From Tomocerus qinae (Eukaryota; Arthropoda; Collembola; Entomobryomorpha; Tomoceridae): 64,000 nucleotides of DNA. Below, one piece after another: positions 1 through 14,500 of this stretch (its first letter is position 1; every line of letters begins with the position of its first letter). Where the stretch lies: assembly GCA_020055645.1 (NCBI GenBank), contig CM034547.1, positions 35,656,909 to 35,720,908 on the forward strand, written 5' to 3'. The notes beneath the pieces were generated by a model. It searched no databases. It saw only the letters and a program-made list of their open reading frames with translations, and was not told the DNA's origin. The translations under genes and the position numbers were made by a program.

Positions 1-3000
1 ACAGATAATATTGTGCTTCTTAAGGGATAGCTAGTAGCTATTTTTGAGAGACTTTTTCTTAACTCTTTTCTTAACACTAGAATTTGAGAACCATGTCATT
101 CAACAGCTTCATTTTATATAGTTTACGTTAAATTTGAACATTCACACACTTAAGATGTGCAGATGAGATGCATTGCATGTATCTGCGGTATGCTAGGCAT
201 GGTATGAATTACATAGTAGTATGCATTTTTATATTTAGTAAATAGCTAAGAAATGGAAGAAAATATTATTACAGTGCAAGTGTTATGGAAGATAGGATAG
301 TCAATGCAGTAGCTTCTGGTAGTACTTACCTGGCTGAAGGAGGGAAATAAATATTAACAGGAAAAAGCAGTAGAAAGATGCAGTGCATATGCATGTTGTG
401 TAGGGAGGTAAGAGAGAGAAGAGGAAGAAAAAGGAAAGAGAAAAAGCGGACGGAGAGGGCAGAGAGTAGAATTTAGATGAAGTAAGCGATGCGATGGGCA
501 ACAGGTGGGAAGGAGGAGTAAAATGACGTGAGTTGAGGCGAAGATTAAACTTATCTCTGAAACAGCTATTATGAATCTCTGGTTTCGTCGTCATAAAAAA
601 TAACAGCTACTGTGTTACGACGACGAGAAAATAAAAGGTAGCTGGGTACGCTTACTTACGTACGCTTCGCCTCCGAATCAACATTCACTCTAGTATAAGT
701 AAGCTAAGGACACTGCAGCACACACGTAAGTCAGTTTACTTATTAGTCTATTACATTAGCGAACACATTCAGGAACAGGAGAGAACGCATATCTTTCTGT
801 TGTTAGTAGTACATTATAATACACTTAGTGTATATATATGCTCTGACTACTACTCCTCAACTAACTCAACTACTTATTGATCACATCACACTCACTGCGA
901 GTCAAGTCAGCACTACCTGCACTCTTCAACTCTACTCACATATATTATTATAGGAAATTAGGAAGTCTCACGTCAATTTACCAGCCACAATAGGGAATCA
1001 TAACACAACACATTAAACGACCAAAGAAGAAATCTGAAGAAAGGTTGCTTTGCTTGCCTCTTTTACTACAGATAAATGACGCTGGAAAGCTTTGCTTACA
1101 CAGAGAACATGTAAGGTAAGTAAAGGCAACTAACTAAAGTGAGTTCAGCTAGTTATCGAGTATAAGACAGTATGTGTACACATGTTTTTACATGATCCTA
1201 TACCAACTACTGAACTGTGTGATAGATAACTCATAATATGCAATGGAGTGTATAGTACTATTATAACAAAGTGGTTACCAGTTTGCTACTATTATTATAT
1301 ATATATTATATGGTTTGGTAGTACTTTAGTGCTTATTGCCTGCCACTTGTACGGTAAAGGCGTAAAAACCCGAAACACTTGACTTGACTGGTGTTGATGC
1401 TACGCCGAGCTGATGGTCGACGCCAGGAGCAGGTTACAACCACCTCTGGCCATTTACCATTATCATAATATATTTTTTTAAATCTTCTACTTACGAATAG
1501 CCTTTGCCAACAAACAAAACCAACCACAGGTAAAGTAAAGTCTCAAGTGCAAGGCTCCTCATTTCATTTCAACAAGACACTCGTTTACATTTGCTTGCTT
1601 GGTACAGAGACAAAATCACTGAAGCCACATCACAAATCAGTTAAAATAAACTAAACTAATGTCTGATAGAGACATAGAACTATATTATACATACAATCTC
1701 AATAGATAGCTAGCTACTCACTTACAACACAAACTACACATGAACCCTTTCTTAATGACGCAACATATTCTACGATTCAGAATGCCTCTCTCTCTCTGAC
1801 ACGCTTAATTATGTGTTCAGATAAGTGCCTAGCATTATACTCCTATTTAATAGCATATTGCCCATTCTACTCATAACTATACCCGTAATGATGTTTCTTG
1901 AGCAGAGCTAGAAGTCATTGCTTATGTAAATGTGACACAGATAGTAAAACAAAATAAAAGACAATTTTAAAATGTAAATGATTATGTATTAGGTGTTGGG
2001 TACGAAAGTAGAAACTGTCTCCTATTAGCTGTTTATTATGTAACACTATTTACATGCTCAGGTACTTACAGCCAGCTCTACCTTATAGTAATAATAATAT
2101 CGTCAGAGATCTGTAGTAGAAAGGAGTGAGTGCGTGGTGGAGATATAAGTACTTGGGTAGGAGTAGGGATGAGATGATAGTGGTATGTGTGAGAAAAGCG
2201 TATCCTGTCCAACTATTTAACTAATATTACTTACTTAAGTCTGATTGTAGGAGAGTGATCTAACGCTCCCTTCATTTCTGATATGTATAAATTACTAATA
2301 GGATAGCAAAAGAAGGCAGAGCAAGGGCTGAAAAAGTCGACCTTAGTGAACAACTCTTTCTGTACATGGAGACAGACGAGAAACAAACAACTCAAGACGC
2401 AGACGAGAGATAAAACAAGGAATCAGTGCATACGTATGTAGAGAACATACACTTACATACAAGTTAGACAAAACGTAGTTAGCTCTGTAAACATGTGAAT
2501 TTAGAACTACATAGTCCAGCTTTTACCACCACTAATTATTTCAGCAATCAGTCACAGAGCAGGGGAGCATTCAGGAGCAATAAAAATTTTCTCGCGATTG
2601 TCTCATAAATTGTTTTCAACTTCTACTTTACATGCCCTTAAGTCTTAGTGCTCTAACTTTTTCTGCATGACCTGGTCATATTATTATAGCATTAAACCAC
2701 AATGTAGTATTATATAATACCAATAATACACTACAAGAATTTGCATTTAGGTAGGTAGGTAGGTATAGTCAAGGTAGTATGTAACTTGAGGGCAGGGCAA
2801 AGAAGGAGGAATAGTAATCTATACGCATATCTGCATTTGCAAGTAGTTAATTTACTTCGACTTAAACATTAACTGCAATAATCTAAATCAACCCTCTTTT
2901 TCACTGCTTATCCACATTGTATAAATACCTGGTTTGTTGTCCATTCCTTAGCTATAGGATACTCTTTACATATACAAACAAGTGAATTGCTATGCATTCA

Positions 3001-5207
3001 ACTTGATTTCTATTGAGTGTACCTATGGCATCTTGTGTACATAAGTAATATTATTATATCAATGTAACTAACACTGTAACGCTAATATTCAAATCAGCGA
3101 CACATTAAAATAAGCTATTTATCAAGATCGTCCTCAACTGCTATTCTACAGCCATACCTTACAATTCTTAATATTTATACTACTGTGTAAACCATCTACT
3201 TTTAAGACCAAGACTCGACAATGCATTCAGAAAACCAAACCGATTATTATCTAAACGCTTAAAGATGTAGTTAAGTAGTAACAACCTAGAGAGAACTGCT
3301 TTGGATCGTAAATAAGCGACTATATATAATCATAACACATTAAAGGGCTATAATTTATAATTTATCTAGAGTACAACTTGAATGTTGACTCAACTAATAG
3401 TCTATGGCAAGACTGGATTTCAAACTTCCATCCAGTCACATCATAAAATATTATTATTGACCTCAACTTGTTCAAGAGCACTATATTATACGTAAATATA
3501 TTATAACGATCAATTGAATTGTTACTTGTGGTAGAAGTAAATTGAAACACTCATTTTTAATCCTCACTCTATCAGTAAGTAGTTTATTTATACCAATAAA
3601 TAAGCAGCACAATTATTAACAGAAAACCATTGGCTGCTGCCACTGCTTATTGGTACAATAACCTGTAAAAATAAACGTCGAGGGTAGTGCCAATTCACTA
3701 TAGCCTATGGGACAAGGTTCGCTGATGTAGAAAAGCATTATTAAGACCTACCACTTAAACATTGCTATGAATTTCACTTAGAATTATGAAAAATGCAAAC
3801 TGCTTTTTTTGCTTTGAGAACCGACTTAATTTTGAATTTTCTTAAGGCAAGTGTGTCAAATTACACTCTTCATTCAAGAAAACTAGTAACGAAAGTTAAA
3901 ATGAGAAAGTATCGATAATGGACAACTTAGTTTTGTATCCTCCCAGAACGGACAGAAAATGCCAGAAATCTTTCTTAAAGGTATTATTATGCAAGGTATC
4001 CAATGCTATGCATTATTGTTTAAATTTAGGAATTTTACAGCTCTGACTTACACACATCGATTACTTGTCAAGTTCTTGTCCACTAGTATTTCTGCTAACC
4101 GTAAACATTTATCTACCAAGCAAACAAAATGGTAACCCACCAATGGACCATATCCATTTCATTCAATGGGAACACACAATTAAGAAAATGCAAGAAAAAC
4201 GTAGACCAGAAATTGGGATTGACAAGGTAAAACTTTGAGCCCATGAAGCAAGAAGAGTCAAAACCGAAGCTAATTTCTTGAAAAGTTGACGATGAGCGAG
4301 TAACTTAGTACGGTATATTGAAGAAGAATGAAGGAGACTGAGGAAAAGAGAAAGAGCTGCAGCCAGTCATGTCCAATGGAGAAATAAAGGGAAGCAAACA
4401 GTAGCAGAGTGAAGTGGCAAAGAGCAATCATCTTGACTTGAGTCAACCTTCCATGCTATTCAATTGTGGATGTTTCAGCCATTCTCACTCTCAAGTGTCC
4501 GTGTTAAGTGCTATTTGAAGTTTACTTGAGCATATCAAATCAAGTTGAATGGGTCTAAACAATCATAAACTAGAACTGGGTGCCAATGCAAAAAGGTAAA
4601 CTACGAAACTGCTATACATCTAGAGTTCTTATTCATTCCTTTGCATTCACACATCACAATTACCATTCACTTGTTTGTTCGTGTGGCATAGTATATTATA
4701 ATACTATTTTGCAGTAAAACTTATAAGCAAGTACTGATAGTAGGAATAGTACCTATGTATGTTTAGTTCACAAACTTTGGACAAAGCCAAACATTCTACT
4801 AGAATCTTATACGGTCCTTTCTGAGTTCTTGGCAGTCGATCCACATTAAATACCAACACACATACAAAAATACTTACGATGACCCATTTGTATATCAAAA
4901 CGTATATTCATACATTATTACATCACAAGCTGTCCAGGCTCACATACATACAGAGCAGAGCAAATCGTCTGAAAAAATAGAAAAATCTTATTTTTTATCA
5001 TCGTATACTATACGTGATACTCACGAACATCATTCAGTCAAAATTCCATAGTTAGTGCACTAAAGTCTCTATATTATAAGCACAATCTATATAAAGCAAT
5101 AAAACCTATGAACTTTAATTGGTAAGATTTCATTGGTTCCACACCAACCAGGTTGCCAAAAGTTTTTGATGGCTGACATAAATACCGACCTTAATACATT
5201 GCATAAT
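1..5207. other. Gene-free AT-rich stretch
   Basis: I see no gene here. The open frames are short, and several owe their length to low-complexity sequence: the minus-strand frame near 301-594 comes from a purine-rich tract and reads as a Ser/Phe/Leu/Pro-rich peptide. A short TAGG repeat lies at 2748-2765. No tRNA, rRNA or conserved protein motif was recognised. A distal regulatory region or a long intron of a gene outside the window cannot be excluded. Confidence 0.5.
2748..2765. repeat. (TAGG)n microsatellite
   Basis: Four and a half perfect copies of TAGG lie in AT-rich DNA. The complementary word CTAC recurs as a short array at 15707-15722. Confidence 0.85.
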
Positions 5208-6266
5208 ACAGAATTCAATGCGCATGTCACTTTACAATAATCTATAATATAATCCTAGACTTGAAAAAAATTACCAATCTATCTATGTTTGTCTGGTAGG
5301 AGAACTTAGGAAATCTACATATAATACGTAATGCAAAATCCTCTCCCCCATGTTTAACGCAAGTGCTGACTGCAACACATTTGAGTACCTCCTCCTCCCA
5401 TAGACTGCACACCTAATATATGCATGTTCCTTTAAAAGCAAAATGCGCATGCCCAATTAATGTTTTCAATAATGTACTCCAACGCATACCTTCATGTGCT
5501 AAATTTAGTACATGGAGGTATGCGTTGGGGTACATTATTGAAAACATTAGTTACTGTAAACAACCAAAATGAGTCGTTGTCGTTTCATATTATTGTAACA
5601 TCAAAATAATAGTAGAAATTTACATGAGATGGTTGAATGGTGGTGATTCGTGATTGAATGGAAATGATTAGCGAAAGGGGACATTTCGTAATGATCGTAA
5701 TGAGCCTTATTAAATAGTATTTCAAAACTTCTATTCCAAATTGGTTCTGTTATATCGACAAACTTATTTAACATTATATAGAGATTTTTTTAGTAGAGCT
5801 GGGTTTACTTTTTTACTACCCTCTTGATTCCTTTGGTAGTTGGCACACCTATTTGTAGAAATAAATAACAGTACTGGGTAACTAAATATTTATTCGTAAG
5901 TTGTAATCATACAATGTGTACGTTTTTCCAAAATCCCAGAGAGAATCTTATTTTTCTGATTTAAAAAGGGAGCTTTTTGGCGACTTTGTGGGATTTATTT
6001 CAAAAATGGAAACCTTTCATTGTTCCCTGTATTCGGTGCTACGATCCACAGTTATTACTTTGGGACGTAAGGGATCTTTTCAAAATTGTTTTTATTACTG
6101 TGTTGGGTGACCTGCTGAATTTCTCTTGAGTGCCAGGCTTGCCCCCTTAGCTGGGTTCACTAGTTATACTATAGTCATAATGTATTATCTATGTGTGGTA
6201 GGGAGAACACAAATTCATATTTACTATTAGATAAACGCGAATTGGGATATGCGCATTGAATTCTGT
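5208..6266. mobile_element. TIR-flanked element with TAAT target duplication
   Basis: The 18-base word ACAGAATTCAATGCGCAT at 5208-5225 recurs as its exact reverse complement at 6249-6266. Immediately outside both ends is TAAT (5204-5207 and 6267-6270), consistent with a 4-bp target-site duplication. The interior is about 1 kb, AT-rich, and has no recognisable transposase; its longest open frame (5916-6110) matches nothing I know. A related AATGCGCAT word followed by CCCAATT sits at about 5443, just before an internal hairpin, which suggests nesting or a subterminal copy of the end. This is probably a non-autonomous DNA transposon; the superfamily is not assigned. Confidence 0.6.
5458..5549. 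repeat. 92-bp near-perfect palindrome (hairpin)
   Basis: The left arm (5458-5497) begins TAATGTTTTCAATAATGTAC and the right arm (5510-5549) is its near-perfect reverse complement, with only a few mismatches. The loop is about 12 bases of GCTAAATTTAG type. It lies inside the 5208-6266 element and could be a small foldback MITE inserted into it or a structural part of it. Confidence 0.8.
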
Positions 6267-6312
6267 TAATATGTACTATGTATAATATCGTCCCTTAAGG
6301 AGCCATTTAGCC

Positions 6313-6550
6313 TAAATCCATTTTTCGTTTTGTGTACAAAATAGTCTGAATCCATTTTTCGTTTTGTGTACAAAATAGTCTAAATCCATTTTTCGTTTTG
6401 TGTACAAAATAGTCTAAATCCATTTTTCGTTTTGTGTACAAAATAGTCTAAATCCATTTTTCGTTTTGTGTACAAAATAGTCTAAATCCATTTTTCGTTT
6501 TGTGTACAAAATAGTCTGAATCCATTTTTCATTTTGTGTACAAAATAGCC
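6313..6550. repeat. 34-bp minisatellite, 7 copies
   Basis: Seven tandem 34-bp units start at 6313, 6347, 6381, 6415, 6449, 6483 and 6517. They are nearly identical; only a TAAATCC/TGAATCC alternation, and ATTTTG for GTTTTG plus a changed 3' end in the last copy, separate them. Each unit contains TTTTGT-GT-ACAAAA, a 6-bp inverted repeat around GT. The array is bordered by AGCCTAAA-type words on both sides, also found just beyond its right end. It begins 47 bases after the right end of the 5208-6266 element. Confidence 0.95.
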
Positions 6551-7651
6551 TAAACGTCATAGCCTAAATGCTGTGCCATGTATGTAGATGGTGTTGAGGC
6601 TATGGAGTATGGAGATAATATAAAATATCATATCCCTTCAGATGTTTACCTTTATATTTTAATGAATAAAATGTGGAATTTTTAGTATATCCTTAAGCCT
6701 AGCTAGCGATCAGATAATGTATGGAAGGTAGAGAATGAAAAAATGCTACAGGAGCACTAATAAAATGACATTATACACGAAATAGGTGTGAAGATATTAA
6801 TTAAATGTGCTTATTTGAAGTTAGAAAAATAAGAATTGCCTTCGTTCTTACAAATTAACAATAGGAGGGTATCGATCTAAAATTGAGGTAGGTATAATTT
6901 CAATTTGAAATTGAGGTAAGCGACTTGCCTTTTTTAGCTCAATTGCAATTTTTTGTATTGTTAAAGAGGAAGCAGACCTTGATTCTGACTAATTGATAGG
7001 GCTGTAGGGCTGTCAGGGACCGATTCCTACGAGGGAATCACTCCTAAAAAATTTTACACGTAAAGGATTCCTAAAAAGTACTTAAAAGTAGGCAGGCGAA
7101 GCATCAATTATTTAATCCTAATAAGTACAATACAATCTTGAGTACTACTAAACATATCATGTCATTCATTCAGAATATTCATAACATTATATCAGTAGGT
7201 AAGTGAAAATAGCAGAAATGATCAAAATGAATTATTTATTTAGTGCCCTGAATTAGCATGCATCATGATCATGAGTGAGATAAACAGAGAGATAATTCTG
7301 CAGCAACTGACAAGGTAAATAAGACGATATTCTGTATGATTTGAAATGAGTTGAATTCACGAAAGAAGTTGCACACCTTCCAGATTTACAATCACGATCC
7401 ACAGTCACCTTTAGTGATTGAATAGCAGAAAGTAAAGGCCAAGTCAAGCAATGCAAAGATGGACTCGACTGGCTACCTATAAAGGCAGAAGTACACATTA
7501 GACACAAGGTTTCCTTGCATCAACTATGTTGTTAATAAAACGATAGGCTACGTAGTATAGGCAAGTATGTATCTGATTCTCATCTCATCTGAACATCACA
7601 TAATAATACGAGGCGAGGCAAAAGCTAGCAAAAGCAGCTCGACTAAGCAAT

Positions 7652-7700
7652 CCATTCATTCATTCAATCACCTTACCTTACTACTCATTCATTCATTCAT
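7652..7700. repeat. CATT microsatellite blocks
   Basis: Two short runs of CATT repeats (about 7652-7666 and 7686-7700) are separated by about 20 bases. A related interrupted run lies at about 8012-8058. Confidence 0.8.
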
Positions 7701-10700
7701 GTTTGCTTGCCGTGTGCAACTATAAGTATGTATTTATCATCTGATGCTGTGTGTCTGCCTATAGTACAGATACCCACACTATTAAATACAAATATACGTT
7801 GCGTATCTGCATGTATTCATTTTAGTTTACTATCATCTCGACCATCCTTTCTTGCTCCTCCATCCACTACCATTCTGCCTATAACTTTTATGTATGCAAG
7901 CAATGTAATGTGTGTACTATTGTGAGTGAGTATAATGTATTCTTTCCTTTCGTTAGACTTGCTCTTTTAAGTTGTATATTATGTGAATTGTGAATGTGAG
8001 CATGTATTCCTCTCCCATTCATTCCATTTCTTCATTCATTCATTCTTCTTTCATTCATAAACGGGGATTGTTTCCTTGCACTATACCTTTACTATATAGG
8101 ATTTCACAGAAAATAACTAGTGAGCTAAAGCAACGTAGTTAACTACATACGACTGACTACTTTGCATTGCATTATCATGCATTTCTCTCTTATTGCTTTT
8201 CTATGAATGACTATTAAGTATAAATAAATACATAGTAGCTACAGCAGTACACACACTGCCCTACACTTACACATCCAGCATTATCAATGAAAAAAATGTA
8301 TTGTAAAAGAACTTTTATTGTCTCTTACTGCGTTATACTTATAAGACGTAAGTATGGGTTTGTCCAAGAATCGTGGACACAAATCACAGGTGGATATTAT
8401 TATGTGTGCCGGGCCGGTCCTTAGATTGGCCTGGCATATGCTCCTTGCCCAGTTTATAAAAGAAAAGATGCACACAATACACTAACGCAATAGGTACGTA
8501 GTAGCTAGCTGGCCAGGCGAAGAGCAAGGTAGGAATAAAATAAGCTACCGGTAAAGTAAAGGTGTGCCAGTCAGGGAGTTGTAATAAACGAAGAATTTCT
8601 TTACTACTACTAACCAAGCCTGTACCTATTACTTTCTGTACTGTATTTAAGGTAGACGAAGATTATTACCTATAGCCACATCCATCTACTTTTAGACTAA
8701 TACATACTTACAGCCACTGCAACAAATAATGGTTTATGAAGATAAGTATGAAGTACTGTACACAGTGCAGTAGTAATTACCACATATATTATAATAACTT
8801 ACACTACTTCACTCCATCCAATAAGCCATTTTAGTACCTACAGAGACAGATATCATAAGTGCTACAGACAATGCGCTTCATAGTTTTCCTATTGTTTTCC
8901 TTTCCTTGCTCTTTTGCTGCTTTTTGTTGAATGGATATTATTTTCCTTTCAGTAGGTACTTAAAGTACGCTATTATTATTACTATGCTTTCGTATACCCT
9001 TCTATTCCTCCATTCATTATTCATGCATAGCAATTGTGAATACACATAATAATAATAATAGTGATACTATAAGCTATAGGTACATGTACTACATAATACT
9101 CTGGGCCATTAACTACTAGTTATGTATATTTCTGTGCATCCTATAGAAAAATGCATACATAATTTATAAACCTGAGTGTAGTAGTAGCACCAGTCTCATG
9201 ACCGAATGAAATAAGTAGACAACTCTCAGCATTCGCTGTGGCTCCGGCTCTCTTCTTTCACATTTGCATTCATGTCAGTTTGGCCTTAAGTAGCAACCTC
9301 TCATTTCATCATATTATTATTATATTCATCTAGTATGTATTAAGAGTATGATCACTGTAGACCTGTGCTAGTACACTTTAAAACAATGCAATATCTATTG
9401 CCTTTAGCGTGGACAACTACGCACGACTACAAAGCTACATAATTATGCGGTGCATTACAATTTACAATACAGTAACACAAGAAGCAAGCATAGCATGGCA
9501 ATTGTTTTGAGAAACCTATGATTTTCATGGCTTTTCTACCTGGCAGAGGCGGAATTGATTCAGCAGTTAAGAGAAGAGAAACGAGACAAAAAACTTAGTT
9601 TACATAATAATAATATCAAATTAAAATTAATTTTGAGCTTCTTTGTAGTTACAGTAGCCCATTCCCACCTCATAAAATTTAATAGGATCTTAAAAAACAA
9701 GCCAGCTCATTTTCCAGATCAGCCAAAGACCAAGACCCACTACCCTATCCATACTACCTCAAGACAAACCGAAAAATACATAATCTTACTTTTTAAAGCC
9801 ATCTACTACTTGGCAGCTATTTTCTGTTTAAGACATATTTATAAACTGTTTATTTCTATAAATCCATCTTTAAACCCCCGAGTCTCATTTCCAAACTTCT
9901 CGCTATCACTGCAATCACGTTTTAAAAATGAACTAGACTTTTAGACACATTTAGAATCCCTAAGTCTTCTAATTATCAGCAGTGTATTGGAGATACAACG
10001 GCATATTGGAGATGCTTATTTACACTTACTTCACTTAAAGTACACTGCTTTTAATACCCAAAGTCAAAATAACAAAAAGATAGAGAAAGTATTAAATAAC
10101 CGAGTATGACAAACTCTATATTTATGTGTACTTGTTTATTTTACGCCAAATATAGATTAATGCAAAACTACAATCTACCTATACAGATAACACCTGTGCG
10201 AGATTTTATTTTTCTCTGAGTTGAGCATTAACTGCTTTTGACGGGAGAAAATTTGAGAAGGGCATAAAGAACTATATTCAACTTTTAAGTAAGCACTTCG
10301 TTATAAGCATACAAAATGTATTATAAACTTGGTACTTTCAAAGCAAGCCATATGTACTTGAATATGGAACATAATAAGAAAACGAAATGGTACAAGCTTC
10401 TTATTACATAGAGCCAAGCCATGCATTGTTTGTTTATCAGAGAGATATACAGAGTGAGAGAGTCAACAATGCAAGTACAGGTGTTACAACAAACAAATGT
10501 GATGTTCATGTGCATCCTTTTCATTCTAAGTCAATTCTTCTACTTGCCATATGAATCTGTAAGCCGTAAAACGGTGTGGAAACCAATAGATTGAGGGTAC
10601 ATCCCCATGTCAATCTACAATACAATCGGAGTAGTGAGTAGAGTACTAATGGCTAGTGTGGTAAGGTGGTTAACATAAAAATTGTATTTATTGTATTCAT

Positions 10701-11532
10701 TCCAACTCTAGATATTTTACATCAGGGAACTCAGAAGAAATATCAATATTGCAGGGAGAAGATGCTTCTCTAGTTTCATGTTCACCTAAAACTTGACAAA
10801 ACAACACACTTCTTGCCTACTCCATTCTCCTTAGGTATTATTCAGTATAGGCACTTCATTGTTGGTTGGGTTAAGGATCACCATCACCACCAGCTGTGAA
10901 TGTTTGTACATGTCCAACTACACAATCATACCAAGTAAATACTCTTCACCTTTACCCATTTATATTTTCTATGCATTTCAATCCAACACAAAACTTTGCA
11001 TCACAAATTTTACAAGCAATACATTTCTGTTGTATTTACTTGCAGAACTTGAAGAAGCACCCCTCTGCTTTAACAACAAACGAAATCAAAAATAGTTTGC
11101 TACTGAATTTACAGACGCTACGAACGTGTCTTTTTAACGGATATAACAAAAGCAATATTTGCTTAAATAGACACAGAAAATTATGCCTGCTGGGAAAACC
11201 AAACAGCTATTTAATAAATGTGCGGACCACCGAAAGTAATTACATGTAGCAACTCAATAACATGGCCTATTTACCGTTTAATCGTAAACAATCCATTGCA
11301 CATTCATGAAATATGAAATATTTATTTCAGTCTCTCTAAGTAACTTTTGCTATTTACATTCATATCGATCGAACTGTAACGAAATACGTGATTAAAATGA
11401 GTCAGCAACAAACGTGTGCCATTTTAATTTTATATCAAACATTAAACATGAATCAGAAATAACGCAGGATAAACGAAGAATTTGTGGAAGAGCGTAGAGA
11501 AATGCACCAATTTGTGTTCATGATACAAAAGA

Positions 11533-11570
11533 AAGAATATTCAATCAACATTGTTGAATTGAATATTCTT
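11533..11570. repeat. 38-nt hairpin
   Basis: AAGAATATTCAATCAACA is followed directly by TGTTGAATTGAATATTCTT, forming a stem of about 18 bp with one bulge and almost no loop. No terminal repeats or target duplication were seen around it. Confidence 0.75.
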
Positions 11571-14500
11571 CATTCACTTCATGCTCGAAAGTAATTGAAA
11601 TTAATATAAATTGGGATATAGCGCTAATTAAAAAATAGAACTATGAACGTACTGAACTCGTTTACTTTGTTTAGATGTTTTTGTTCGCTGAACCCTTCTG
11701 CTGCATAGTAAACCATAAGGACAGGTATAATGTCCCTTACAATACAAAACTTTAAGTATAGCATATAGAGTGAGTAATACCAGGTGATACCCTTCACAAT
11801 GATCGGTTCAATACCAACTGTAATACCCTATTTATTCTATAAGACCTTCAAATCAATCTAATTGGGTTATTACCAATTAAAGGCCATTACATACGGGTGC
11901 TGAATGTAGATTGATAAACAATGGCTGTCATGTTGACGTCAAGCACTTGACAGCACTCAAAATAAATAAGACATCTTTATTCTAGATTTTAGATTAATAA
12001 CGGAATGTATTGCAAGACCACTTGTCAAAGTTGTCAAGATCAATGGTCATGCCTTTATTGTGCATTGAGTCATATTGTCAAATGATATATTTGCCACACT
12101 ATTATTACTTGTATATGCTCTTATGACCAATAATACGAATGATGCCTCCCCTAACTTTATTGACTTGGTTTTGGTTGTCTATGCTTAATAACTCGCTCAT
12201 TAATTTGTATCCACAGAACAAGAACGCCAAATTGGTGCAAGTTCAAGTATTTATTTGTCTACTAAAGTAAAGCACATAAAACCGATTTCAGATAGGATAA
12301 ACTTTTTCGTCAAAACTCCAATTGAAGCATTTACCCGGCTACACAAAATTGTCGCTGTCGCTTGGTCTACAAGAAAAAAGATGCACCGCTTAATGTTTGA
12401 GAGCCTGATTTCAGTCTAAACGAACCATCTCACGTATGTATGAGTGCGTAGGTGCGTTACTACGACCTCGCGTGCTTCCTTTGTCAGATGTAAAGAATTG
12501 TTTTACTTTATATTGTATTCGTTTGGGTGTTGAGCCACTAGTGACTAGTACAAAATACTTTCTTTACGTCATACTAAAATAAAAACTGATAATGCATAGG
12601 TGATTATTATTTAATGAGATATGACACATCCGGGAATTACACATAAATATACTATGAGTTTCCATCTGGAAATGTTGCGAAATTCCAGAGCATTACAAAA
12701 GTGTTTGCGATGAATTTCAAGCTTAAAATAAGAATGAGAAATGAAATATGAACCAAGTAATTATATGCGAGAAGACGTGGAAAGAATTGTGACCTCGCAT
12801 AGAAAATTACCTCCGTCAACAAGAATGAAAAAGAGGAAATGACAGTAGCAACATCCTTAAGATGTTATCCTCTAATCTAGTGGTGTAAAATAATAATAAT
12901 GAATGTCCATCACAAAACCTACAAGAAAAGGAGATGTGAGCTACCTACAGGACAGACTATATGAAAATGGAGATACTGTAAGGGAATAATATTTGCTAAA
13001 TTAAAGAAACTCACGAACATTTCATGACTGCAGAAGGGAGGTGCATTAAGCAGATGAGCAATTGTGCATTTAATTTTTCTGCATTAGTTGAGCTTTACGA
13101 ACATGTTAAGGAAATGGATATTTTGTAAACATCACAACTCACAAGTCCATGTAAAGCAACAATTGCTGCTCAGTTCTACACAATAAAAGCACATGTACAT
13201 TGTGCAAATTATCTATAGTAGACAAAAGTGAAGTTCTGGTTCTGGATTAGCAATGTACAAGGATGCGTTGGCATAAGGTGTAATTACGTAATATTACAAA
13301 TGTAAATGCCAGGATTAATCACTGCTAAGCAATGCTACCAAGAAAAATAAAGGTGAATTACGCAGAACTTTCTACAACATCATCGCATCAGGGCCGTTGT
13401 GGAAATAAATAAGATCGTAAGAAACTGATGCGTATCTGCCGATTAATGGGGAAACAACACTAGATCTCTGCCATGTTCATTTGTACTACCTATATCTAAT
13501 TAGCATCTGGCTTACTTTGAAAACACAAGCAACTACAAAAACAGCACTAAAGCACCTACTAGTGAATCTATAGTCTCCAGTCTTAGCACAATATTATTCC
13601 TTCAAGATTGCAAATGATATTACTGATTGCCCACGTAAATGATTTAATTACCAGTCCAGTAAATCAAATGTTTCTAGTAATTAAAAGTTTTCCCTATTGT
13701 AACACGAATAAGGGTAAAAAAATTCTAGTCTCCTAGTCTAGTAAGTGCTGCATAAGTGCTTTGGCATTTAGACTGCCCATACCAAACACAATATACCTAG
13801 GATAAAACCTTCCCTTCATTACCGTTTACAAGATCCGTCATGCAATACTCGAACTTAATACAAGAACGAAGATTGCAAGCATGATAAATAGTACTGACTA
13901 CTCGGATTCACATTATTATTATCAAACATTTCAAAAAGTGGTTATATAGGTATGTGAATGTGTGTTTGTCCCGGAGAGCAAAAAGTGTTTAAATGTGTAA
14001 TGCCTAATGGTATGTTGCTGACGAATCGCTTTCGTTCACATTCACTCAGATCTTAAACAATGAGCAAAGAGCTGATTGTGCGTGAATGAAATGGTGACTT
14101 TGAATTACGCCTCAGCGTAACTCAATCATTCTGTTCTATCTACCTAATCTCATTTAAATTGTACTCAAGAGCACACTTGACTTGATTATCTGTGTATTCT
14201 CTCTTTATCTTGCAACTCCTGAATGGAAACTTCATTTCATGATTTGACGACTTTGCTTGCTCTACATCGAAAAAAACAACACAAGCAGATACACAATGGA
14301 AGAAAAGCTCATTTGAATCTAACCAACAAAAGGAATAGGCTGAACTAATCATGAGTGTGCCCAAAGTAAAGTGGAGACCTGAAACATTGCGTTTAACAAG
14401 AATACAAGTTACAAGCATTGCGTAAGGACATACCTAAGTTAACGATAAGTACCATAGTAGTAAGTATTAGTAGGTACCTCAGTGCATAGCTAAAGTACGA

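Noticed and set aside
301..594. Minus-strand 97-codon frame rich in Ser, Phe and Pro
   Set aside because: It is produced by a purine-rich low-complexity tract and has no family resemblance.
9555..9944. Plus-strand 129-codon open frame considered as a gene
   Set aside because: It opens on ATT rather than ATG, has no recognisable domain, signal or splice context, and a frame of this length is about what chance gives in 64 kb of AT-rich DNA.
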